In this document: piece by piece, positions 1-5,709 of the stretch | Layout: the number at the start of each line of letters is the position of its first letter | Position numbering within the stretch: position 1 is the stretch's first letter | From: Elusimicrobiota bacterium | Lineage (GTDB): Bacteria; Elusimicrobiota; Elusimicrobia; FEN-1173 | Assembly (NCBI GenBank): GCA_016207625.1 | Contig: JACQPF010000390.1 | Span: 1-7,082, forward strand | Reading direction: 5' to 3' | DNA length: 7,082 bases | Made by a program: the position numbers and the translations under genes | The notes under the pieces: generated by a model | What the model was told of the DNA's origin: nothing | The model's database searches: none | Seen by the model: only the letters and a program-made list of their open reading frames with translations

Positions 1-1
1 C

Positions 2-325
2 CGGTATGGGCTGGCCGGCTTGGTTTACGGCAGGATGGGAACGAGTTTCCCCCACGGAACGCTGGCGGTCAATTTGTTCGGCTGTTTCCTCATCGGCCTT
101 TTCGACGGCCTGGCCGAAGAGAAATTCCTTTTGGGACCCAACGCCCGCATCCTGCTCATGACCGGATTTTGCGGGGCCTTCACCACCTTCTCGACGTTCA
201 TGCTGGAGACCGCCGGCCTCATCAGAGACGGCGAGATCGTCCGGGCGCTTTTCAACGTGGGACTCAGTTTGGTGGCGGGTTTCATTCTTTTCCTGATCGG
301 CAACGTCCTGGCGAAAGCCCTCTAG
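2..325 (+). CDS. crcB: Fluoride channel CrcB/Fluc, 5'-truncated by window edge
   Basis: The reading frame is open from base 2 to the TAG at 323-325 and gives 107 residues of a small inner-membrane protein. The visible start reads RYGLAGLVYGRMGT, matching the family pattern GAxxRY near the N-terminus, so only about 15-20 residues and the true start lie off the left edge. Three hydrophobic segments remain: one around TLAVNLFGCFLIGLF, one carrying the family signature GFCGAFTTFSTF, and a C-terminal one ending in GNVLAKAL. CrcB/Fluc proteins are dual-topology dimeric channels that export fluoride. The conserved Asn in the first segment and the Phe/Thr/Ser run in the second belong to the ion pathway. 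DUF190 follows after 12 nt, a frequent arrangement. Any fluoride riboswitch would lie upstream of the window. Confidence 0.93.
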   Translation, partial: RYGLAGLVYGRMGTSFPHGTLAVNLFGCFLIGLFDGLAEEKFLLGPNARILLMTGFCGAFTTFSTFMLETAGLIRDGEIVRALFNVGLSLVAGFILFLIGNVLAKAL

Positions 326-337
326 CGGAGGAAACCT

Positions 338-685
338 ATGACCATGAAAATTCCAACGGACGGGAAACTCTTGAGGATCTTCATCGGTGAGCAGGACAAA
401 TGGCATGGGCAGCCCCTCCACGAGGCCATCGTCCTCCTGGCGAAGGAGGAAGGCATGGCGGGGGCTACGGCCATCAAGGGCTTCATGGGCTTCGGGGCCA
501 AAAGCCATATGCACACGGCAAAGATCCTCCGCCTTTCCGAGGATTTGCCCATTGTGATCGAACTGGTGGACAGCGAAGAAAAAATCATGCGCTTCTTGCC
601 CCATCTGGATGAGATGGTGAAGGAAGGATTGATCACGCTGGAGAAAGCCCATGTGATCATGTACCGAGCCGACCGCCTGGAATAA
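338..685 (+). CDS. DUF190 family (PII-like) protein
   Basis: This is a 115-residue soluble protein with a strong GGAGGA ribosome site at 327-332, 5 nt before the ATG. It has the typical DUF190 layout: an N-terminal strand KLLRIFIGEQDKW; a helix LHEAIVLLAKEEGMAGAT; the glycine-rich IKGFMGFG turn; the strand LPIVIELVDSEEKI; and a C-terminal helix and strand ending in AHVIMYRAD. DUF190 proteins have a PII-like ferredoxin fold and are often encoded next to crcB, so a role in regulating or supporting fluoride export is plausible but not proven. The length is normal for the family. The gene is probably co-transcribed with crcB, since the stop codon and this start are 12 nt apart. No catalytic motif is evident. 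Confidence 0.9.
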   Translation: MTMKIPTDGKLLRIFIGEQDKWHGQPLHEAIVLLAKEEGMAGATAIKGFMGFGAKSHMHTAKILRLSEDLPIVIELVDSEEKIMRFLPHLDEMVKEGLITLEKAHVIMYRADRLE

Positions 686-708
686 CAGCAATCGTCTTAG
701 GGTTGCTG
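686..708 (+). other. Small hairpin directly after the DUF190 stop
   Basis: CAGCAATC (686-693) can pair with GGTTGCTG (701-708) to form an 8-bp stem with one G-U pair and a 7-nt loop, starting on the first base after the stop codon. No U-run follows, since the next bases are CAACAAG, so it is a poor intrinsic terminator. It may instead be a weak transcript end, an mRNA stabiliser or chance. Confidence 0.35.
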
Positions 709-747
709 CAACAAGTGCTTCAAAATGCGGTCAGTCGCTTGCGTGAG

Positions 748-777
748 TTGTCCAGGGTCGAGTTTTTGGAGTGTAAT
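748..777 (+). promoter_or_regulatory. Candidate sigma70-type promoter for the downstream operon
   Basis: TTGTCC at 748-753 and TGTAAT at 772-777 are separated by 18 bp, inside an AT-richer patch (GTTTTTGGAGTGTAATAAT) of otherwise GC-rich DNA. The site lies about 60 bases before the permease start, in the only sizeable gap between genes in the window. The match to consensus is modest and the organism's promoter preferences are unknown, so this is a weak call. Confidence 0.3.
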
Positions 778-824
778 AATTCGGCCGTTTCCGGCACTAA
801 GGTTGGAAGGGACATTTCGGCAGC

Positions 825-829
825 GGAGG
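825..829 (+). promoter_or_regulatory. Ribosome binding site that fixes the permease start
   Basis: GGAGG sits 8 nt before the ATG at 838. It supports that start over an in-frame TTG at 703. The extra 45 residues that the TTG start would add are polar and unlike the N-terminus of PiT transporters, which normally begin directly with a membrane helix. Confidence 0.75.
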
Positions 830-837
830 TCGCACCC

Positions 838-1827
838 ATGAGCCTTTTGATTCCGGCGGGTCTATTCGGCGGATGCCTTTTGGCGTTTTCCAACGGGGCC
901 AACGACATATCCAAGTCCATCGCCACCTTGGTGGGAAGCGGAGAAGCGGGTTATAAAAAAGCGGTGATCTTGGTCTCACTCGCCGTGGCGGCGGGGGCGG
1001 TGCTGGCTTCGGCCTGGGCCGTGAAGATGACGCTCCTTTTCACCAAAGGGATGCTGTCGCCGCAAGTTGAAATCAACCAAATGTTCGCCCTGGCCATTTT
1101 GGCGGGGTCCATCGGCTGGGTCCTGCTGGCGACAAAGCTGGGAATGCCTGTTTCCACGACCCACGCCATCGTTGGGAGCGTTGTTTTAACGGGCCTTTAT
1201 GCGTTCGGGTTCCAGAACATCTTATGGGCGAACGTCACGAAGAAAGTTGCTCTTCCTCTGGTCTTATCTCCCTTGATCGCATACGGCCTGGCTTTCTTTC
1301 TTTTTCGCGGCCTCTTTTGGCTCTGCCGGAAGAAATATTGCATCAACTGCCACTGGGCCCATTGGGTGAGCGCCATATCAAGCGGGTTTGCGCGAGGCTT
1401 GAACGACACGCCCAAAATTGCGGCCCTGGGATTTGTTTTTTATTTTCTCATCGATCCTTCAGCCAGCGTGGCACCGCGATGGTTTTTTCTCCTCTTGGCG
1501 GCGGCCAATGCTTTGGGCGGGATCGTCATGGGCCTCAAAGTCACGGACACCCTCGCCCATAAAGTGACGAAGTTGAGCCATTTGGAAGGGTTCGCCGCGA
1601 ACCTCGCCACATCGAGCCTTGTGATCGCGACCGCCCTCCACGGATTCCCCGTTTCCACGACGCACGTCTCCAGCTCCGCCATCATGGGGATGGGGTTTAC
1701 GAAGGGAAGCGGCGGCTTGAATTGGAAGGTTGTTTTTGAAATTCTGGCGGCGTGGCTTCTGACGTTGCCCACCGCCGGCCTCTTTGGGGCGGCGACCTAT
1801 TGGACGTTGCAAAGAATATTATCATGA
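838..1827 (+). CDS. PiT-family inorganic phosphate/anion permease, short type
   Basis: This is a 329-residue polytopic inner-membrane transporter. It shows the internal duplication of the PiT family: half one has SNGANDISKS (residues 18-27) and PVSTTHAIVGS (from residue 104); half two has GFARGLNDTPK (residues 183-193) and PVSTTHVSSS (from residue 271). The two Asn-Asp motifs and two STTH motifs are the expected phosphate and cation site elements. It is shorter than Pit of E. coli (about 500 residues), because the central cytoplasmic loop is small. That loop carries three cysteines, C163, C168 and C171 (CRKKYCINC). PiT carriers move phosphate with a cation and can also take arsenate. The stop lies only 13 nt before the radical SAM/ArsM-like fusion, so the two are almost certainly co-transcribed. 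This makes an arsenic-linked role possible, but the substrate cannot be read from the sequence. Confidence 0.9.
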   Translation: MSLLIPAGLFGGCLLAFSNGANDISKSIATLVGSGEAGYKKAVILVSLAVAAGAVLASAWAVKMTLLFTKGMLSPQVEINQMFALAILAGSIGWVLLATKLGMPVSTTHAIVGSVVLTGLYAFGFQNILWANVTKKVALPLVLSPLIAYGLAFFLFRGLFWLCRKKYCINCHWAHWVSAISSGFARGLNDTPKIAALGFVFYFLIDPSASVAPRWFFLLLAAANALGGIVMGLKVTDTLAHKVTKLSHLEGFAANLATSSLVIATALHGFPVSTTHVSSSAIMGMGFTKGSGGLNWKVVFEILAAWLLTLPTAGLFGAATYWTLQRILS

Positions 1828-1840
1828 GGGGTGATCAAAC

Positions 1841-4372
1841 ATGGAAACCAAATTCATCGAACTAAAAGACTCGCAAGTCCTTTATCGGCCTGAACCGATC
1901 TCATTTGAGCGTGACGGCGTCCACGTGTTTGTTGACGGTGCGTCGCCCAACTGGATCGCTGTGGACGATCGCGGCGCCGAGATCCTGGAATGGATCGACG
2001 GCCGCCGGACGGTCGGAGAGCTTCGCCGCCTTTACGCCGAATCCAGACAGGTGGGTTGGGGAAAAGCTTGGGAGGACGTGCATGTTTTCCTGCGGGAAGC
2101 CCTGCGGCATGGCATGTTGTCCGATCAACCTTGGGACCGCCCCGCTTATCAAGGCCGGGACCGGTATCTCCAAGCCGGGGCGCTGAAGGAATTTTGGATC
2201 CACCTGCTTCAAGCCTGCAACCTGTCCTGTTCCCATTGCCTTGTCTCTTCCAGTCCCAAAGGGGAGAAGGGGCTGCCCACGGCTTTCTATAAGGACATGA
2301 TTGATCAAGCCCACGCTCTGGGCGCGCGGCGATTCTACTTCACGGGCGGCGAACCATTCATGCGGGAGGATATCTTCGACCTTATCCGCCATGTCACGGA
2401 AGTCCGGGATTCCGAGCTCATCTTGCTCACGAACGCCACCCTCTTCCACGGGAAAAAACGCGAAGGGTTGGACTCTCTTAAGCGTGACAAGATTCGTTTC
2501 CAAGTGAGCCTGGACGGCGCCACAGCATTGGTCAATGACAAAATCCGCGGCGAGGGCGTGTTCGAGGAGTCCTCCGAAGGGCTAAGGTTCCTGAGCGGGA
2601 TGGGTTTCCCAACCTCTCTTACGGCGGCGGTCACCTCCGTGAACCTTTCAGACCTGGAAAGCCTGCCGGAACTGGCCAAGGAACTGGGCGCCCGCTCCGT
2701 GCATTTGATGTGGCTGCACAAGCGCGGCCGGATTTTGGAGGCGCCGGGTCAGGCGTTTCCATCCGACGGTCAACTCCTGGCTTTGGCCCGGCGCGTGAAG
2801 GAGAAAGCCGATGCTCTGGGCGTCCTATTCGACAACGCGGCATCATTGCTCTCCCGGGTAAACGGCCAGCCCGGCGTGAAATATGATCTGGGAAACCTCT
2901 GTTGGGAAAGCTTGTGTCTCTACATGGATGGCCATGTGTATCCCTCCGCCGCCATGGCGGGCCATTCGCGCTTGAATCTTGGTGACGCGCGGCGGACCAC
3001 TCTGGAATCCCTCTGGCGGGAGAGCGCCGTGGCCCAGGGGTTCCGGTTGGCGACGGTGGCCGACAGCCTGTCTTTGCGGGACGACCCTTTCCGCTTCCTC
3101 ACGGGCGGCGGGGACATGGAACACAGCTATTTTTTCAGCCAGAACGGAAAAGAAGGAACGCTGTCCGGCCAGGACCCCTACTATCCCGTGTATGTGGAAC
3201 TTATGAAAGACATCATGGCGGGCCTGGCGCTGGAAAAGGCCCGGTCTTTTAACAATCGCTCCGGCTTTAATTCACCCGTCATCCTGCATGCCATGGGCGA
3301 AGGGTCCATCACCTGCAGCGAAGACGCCGGGGACTGGCTTTCCGGGGACGGAGCTCCCTTTGTGAAGACTCTGCACTCGAATTGCGTGCTTTCTTTCGAC
3401 GTGGAGAAACCCTACAGGATCATCCAGAAGTTCTACGGTGCGGCGGCGGAGAAGCCCCAAGCGGAACTCTGCTGCCCGGTGAAATACGACGCCGCCGATG
3501 TGGGCCACATCCCCCAGGACGTGCTGGACCGCTTCTACGGCTGCGGTTCCCCCATTGCCGCCGCCCAGGTGAAGGCGGGCGAAACGACGTTGGACCTGGG
3601 TTCGGGCGCCGGCATCGATGTTTTTACCGCCGCCAAAAAGGTGGGCCCCGCGGGCCGCGCCATCGGCGTCGACATGACGGACCAGATGTTGGAAGTGGCC
3701 CAACGTTGCAAGCCGGAGGTGGCGCGGAACCTGGGGTTCGACGTGGCGGAGTTCCGCAAAGGTTACCTGGAAAAGATCCCGGTGGAGGACAAGACCGTGG
3801 ACCTGGTGACGTCCAACTGCGTCATCAACCTCTCCCCGGACAAGTCCAAAGTGTTCGCGGAGATCTGGCGTGTTTTGAAGGACACAGGCCGCATGGTGGT
3901 GGCCGACATTGTGGCCGACCACTCAGTGCCCCTGAACCTCCAGGCCCACAGAGATTTGTGGGGGGAGTGCATCTCCGGCTCCTTGTCGGAGGAGGAGTTC
4001 CTAACGGGCCTGGAGAGGGCGGGTTTCTACGGTATCACGGTGCTTAAAAAAACTTTCTGGAAAGAAGTGGAAGGCCACAAGTTCTTCTCCATCACCGTGC
4101 GCGGATATAAGTTCGAGAAAAAGGTGGGCTGCCGGTACATCGGCCAGCAAGCCGTATATCTGGGCCCCGGTAAGGCGTTCATTGATGAAGAGGGGCACCT
4201 GTTTCCGCGCAACGAGACTATGGAGGTTTACACGGACACGGCGGCCAAGCTCTCTTCCGGGGCTTACGCGGGACAGTTCCGTGTTCTTGGGCCTGATGGG
4301 TCGGCCGTTCATGTCCCGGCGGAAGCCGTGGCGGCAGGGGGTGATTGCTGTGAAGGCGGCGCATGTTGTTAG
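1841..4372 (+). CDS. PqqD-like / radical SAM / ArsM-like methyltransferase fusion
   Basis: This 843-residue multidomain protein has a GAGGGGTGAT ribosome site at 1826-1835. Residues 20-97 resemble PqqD, a peptide-binding winged helix (GAEILEWIDGRRTVGEL, then the DVHVFLREALRHGML pattern). Residues 115-335 form a radical SAM domain with 4Fe-4S ligands C126, C130 and C133 (CNLSCSHC) and the SAM-contacting TGGEP at 168-172. Residues 350-395 look like a degenerate SPASM/twitch segment with C353 and C359. Residues 425-525 are unrecognised. Residues 525-735 match arsenite methyltransferases: CC at 544-545, YGCGSP (C568), SAM motif LDLGSGAGID (584-593), SNCVINLSPDK (C660) and GECISGSL (C710). These cover the As-binding cysteine positions of ArsM. 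Residues 745-843 form a further small domain ending in CCEGGACC. The likely activities are As(III) methylation plus a radical SAM step on the same or a related organoarsenical. The domain calls are strong; the combined reaction is inferred. Confidence 0.88.
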   Translation: METKFIELKDSQVLYRPEPISFERDGVHVFVDGASPNWIAVDDRGAEILEWIDGRRTVGELRRLYAESRQVGWGKAWEDVHVFLREALRHGMLSDQPWDRPAYQGRDRYLQAGALKEFWIHLLQACNLSCSHCLVSSSPKGEKGLPTAFYKDMIDQAHALGARRFYFTGGEPFMREDIFDLIRHVTEVRDSELILLTNATLFHGKKREGLDSLKRDKIRFQVSLDGATALVNDKIRGEGVFEESSEGLRFLSGMGFPTSLTAAVTSVNLSDLESLPELAKELGARSVHLMWLHKRGRILEAPGQAFPSDGQLLALARRVKEKADALGVLFDNAASLLSRVNGQPGVKYDLGNLCWESLCLYMDGHVYPSAAMAGHSRLNLGDARRTTLESLWRESAVAQGFRLATVADSLSLRDDPFRFLTGGGDMEHSYFFSQNGKEGTLSGQDPYYPVYVELMKDIMAGLALEKARSFNNRSGFNSPVILHAMGEGSITCSEDAGDWLSGDGAPFVKTLHSNCVLSFDVEKPYRIIQKFYGAAAEKPQAELCCPVKYDAADVGHIPQDVLDRFYGCGSPIAAAQVKAGETTLDLGSGAGIDVFTAAKKVGPAGRAIGVDMTDQMLEVAQRCKPEVARNLGFDVAEFRKGYLEKIPVEDKTVDLVTSNCVINLSPDKSKVFAEIWRVLKDTGRMVVADIVADHSVPLNLQAHRDLWGECISGSLSEEEFLTGLERAGFYGITVLKKTFWKEVEGHKFFSITVRGYKFEKKVGCRYIGQQAVYLGPGKAFIDEEGHLFPRNETMEVYTDTAAKLSSGAYAGQFRVLGPDGSAVHVPAEAVAAGGDCCEGGACC

Positions 4373-4405
4373 AGCCATGGGAATTTTGCTGAGGAGGCGG
4401 AACCG

Positions 4406-4810
4406 ATGAAACGCATCCAATCGTTGATCTTCATATACAACGCTGATTCAGGGAAGTGGGGAGCCTTTATCGACAGCGCCAAGAAAGTCCTGATGATTCA
4501 AGGCTGTCCTCTCTGCACCATTACGCATAGTGTTTTCGGTGAAAAAGCTCAATGGAAGGCCTGCAAGGAAGAAATGGGTGTTCCCATCAGGGTCTACCAT
4601 CGGGATGAGGTCCCCGAGGCGTATAAGACAATGGCGGAAAACAACTACCCTTGCATTTTGGCTCAGACAGATAAGGGGGTGGATTTGCTGGCAGGGCCGG
4701 ACGTGATGAGGAGGTGCCGGGGAGATGCGTGGGATTTAAAGTCACGCCTCTATCATCATGCCTCATTAATAGATTTGGAATTTCCGACGCCAATTGTCTA
4801 TAAACCTTAG
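4406..4810 (+). CDS. Small CPLC-motif protein of unknown function
   Basis: This is a 134-residue protein with no signal peptide and a strong GAGGAGG site at 4391-4397, 8 nt before the ATG. The N-terminal strand SLIFIYNADSG leads into a helix, then GCPLCTITHSVFG with C34 and C37 (CxxC) and H41, then QWKACKEEMGVPIRVYHRDEV and the strand YPCILAQTDKGVDLLAGPDVM. Further cysteines are C53, C83 and C104. The strand, CxxC, helix and strand order recalls thioredoxin-like proteins, and I have an impression of uncharacterised bacterial relatives starting with a YNADSG motif, but I cannot assign a named family. A hand count over 4441-4800 gives about 51% GC, clearly lower than the neighbours, which fits later acquisition. 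Its place between the As methylation fusion and the glycosyltransferase suggests a thiol or metalloid-handling role (inference). Confidence 0.8.
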   Translation: MKRIQSLIFIYNADSGKWGAFIDSAKKVLMIQGCPLCTITHSVFGEKAQWKACKEEMGVPIRVYHRDEVPEAYKTMAENNYPCILAQTDKGVDLLAGPDVMRRCRGDAWDLKSRLYHHASLIDLEFPTPIVYKP

Positions 4811-4825
4811 GACCAGGCGGGTGCT

Positions 4826-5509
4826 ATGAAAGTTTCACTGATTATTCCTGTCCTAAACGAGGGAGAGCGTTTACGCGGGGTCCTTTCCCGCTTGCGGGAG
4901 GCGAAACGTGAAACGCCCACGGAGGTCATCGTTGTGGACGGGAAAAGTTCGGACAACTCCCTGTCCGTTGCGAAGGATCTGGCCGACAAGGTTTTGGTTG
5001 CGCAACGGTCTTGCCGCGCCGTGCAGTTGCACCACGGGGCCTTGGTTGCGACGGGAGACGTTCTCCTTTTTTTGCACGCGGATACGGTTTTGCCGGACCG
5101 TTGGCAGGAGGTCCTCGTGGACGCCTGGCGCCGGACACCGGCCCCCGCGGCCACCGCGTTCCGGCTTTCTTTCGACAGGAAGGAGACGGCGTATCGCGTC
5201 GTCGAATGGGCCACGGGCCTTCGTCTCCGGTTCACGGGCGTGCCTCACGGGGACCAGGCCATTGCCGTGGCAAGGGACGTCTATTTCACTGTCGGCGGCT
5301 TTCCGGACGTCCCGCTCATGGAGGAATATTTTTTGATCCATAAACTACGATGCTATGGGCGGGTCCAAATCCTGCCGGAACGGGTAGCGACGTCGGCCCG
5401 GCGATACGAAAAAAACGGCCCCCTGTGGAACGCTTTCCGCAACAGCCTCTTGGTTACGCTTTTTTATTTGAAAGTCCCGGTCCATGTCTTAGCGCGGATG
5501 TATCGATGA
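4826..5509 (+). CDS. Family 2 glycosyltransferase, TIGR04283-like (arsenosugar-associated)
   Basis: This is a 227-residue cytoplasmic or peripheral GT-A glycosyltransferase. The start follows AGGCGG (4815-4820) and the protein opens with the GT2 pattern KVSLIIPVLNEGERL. EVIVVDGKSSDNS (residues 33-45) is the nucleotide-sugar binding region, and LFLHADTVLP has the metal-binding acidic motif at about 84-86 (H-A-D). GVPHGDQAIAV, GGFPDVPLMEE and VATSARRYEKNG are highly characteristic of the rSAM-associated transferase group called TIGR04283, which is annotated with arsenosugar biosynthesis. The length fits that group. The hydrophobic C-terminal stretch (NSLLVTLFYLKVPVHVLARMY) may contact the membrane. 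It starts 15 nt after the CPLC gene and is probably in the same transcript. It likely transfers a sugar to a product made by the upstream fusion enzyme; acceptor and donor are unknown. Confidence 0.88.
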   Translation: MKVSLIIPVLNEGERLRGVLSRLREAKRETPTEVIVVDGKSSDNSLSVAKDLADKVLVAQRSCRAVQLHHGALVATGDVLLFLHADTVLPDRWQEVLVDAWRRTPAPAATAFRLSFDRKETAYRVVEWATGLRLRFTGVPHGDQAIAVARDVYFTVGGFPDVPLMEEYFLIHKLRCYGRVQILPERVATSARRYEKNGPLWNAFRNSLLVTLFYLKVPVHVLARMYR

Positions 5510-5529
5510 TCATGCGATGAGAGGTGCTT

Positions 5530-5697
5530 ATGAAAAAGAGGGTCTTTTGCCTGAGTTTGGCGGCTTTGGTTTCAACGGTTTTCGCGGCGGAGTTTGACGC
5601 CGATCATGCCGTGTTCGGTAAAATCCTCAAACGGTTCGTGGAAGACGCTCGCGTCGATTTCGCCGGGCTTAAATCGGACACGAAGGACTTGAAATGA
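5530..5697 (+). pseudogene. Truncated DUF547-like exported protein remnant
   Basis: This ORF encodes only 55 residues but has a good ribosome site (GAGAGG, 5519-5524) and a clear Sec signal peptide: MKKR, a hydrophobic core CLSLAALVSTVF, then likely cleavage in VFA/AEF near residue 19. The mature part (DADHAVFGKILKRFVEDARVDFAGLKSD) resembles the N-terminal start of DUF547 proteins, which are normally well over 200 residues. It stops at TGA 5695-5697, and the rest of the domain is absent because the next gene begins 12 nt later. I read it as the surviving 5' end of a DUF547 gene after an internal deletion. It could still be translated as a short periplasmic peptide. The DUF547 similarity is from pattern memory over about 30 residues, so the family call is moderate. 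Confidence 0.6.
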
Positions 5698-5709
5698 AAG
5701 GAAGGTCCT

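Noticed and set aside
703..837. N-terminal extension of the permease from a TTG at 703
   Set aside because: The added 45 residues are polar and unlike PiT N-termini, the TTG overlaps the hairpin, and the ATG at 838 has a clear GGAGG site and starts directly at the first membrane helix.
1901..2503. 200-residue - strand frame opposite the PqqD-like and radical SAM regions
   Set aside because: No recognisable motif is present, and the opposite strand carries the CNLSCSHC and GGEP motifs in a continuous 843-codon gene.
3272..3922. 216-residue open frame on the - strand opposite the methyltransferase domain
   Set aside because: It is a shadow of a GC-rich gene: rich in His, Arg, Gly and Val, with no recognisable domain, and the + strand frame has clear ArsM-like motifs.
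3382..4047. 221-residue + frame overlapping the methyltransferase domain
   Set aside because: The translation is a low-complexity Gly/Arg/Pro-rich product typical of an out-of-frame read of GC-rich DNA, with no domain signal.
4373..4405. A RiPP precursor peptide next to the PqqD-like/radical SAM protein
   Set aside because: The intergenic gaps are 11-32 nt in this part of the window and hold no ORF with a ribosome site. The 55-residue ORF at 5530 has a Sec signal peptide and DUF547-like sequence rather than a leader/core layout.
5695..5697. TGA as selenocysteine or read-through codon joining the DUF547-like remnant to TVP38
   Set aside because: The frames do match, but the downstream ATG has its own good ribosome site, Lys-rich context at the TGA is not a known Sec active site, and no SECIS-like hairpin was evident. 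Matching frame is expected one time in three by chance.
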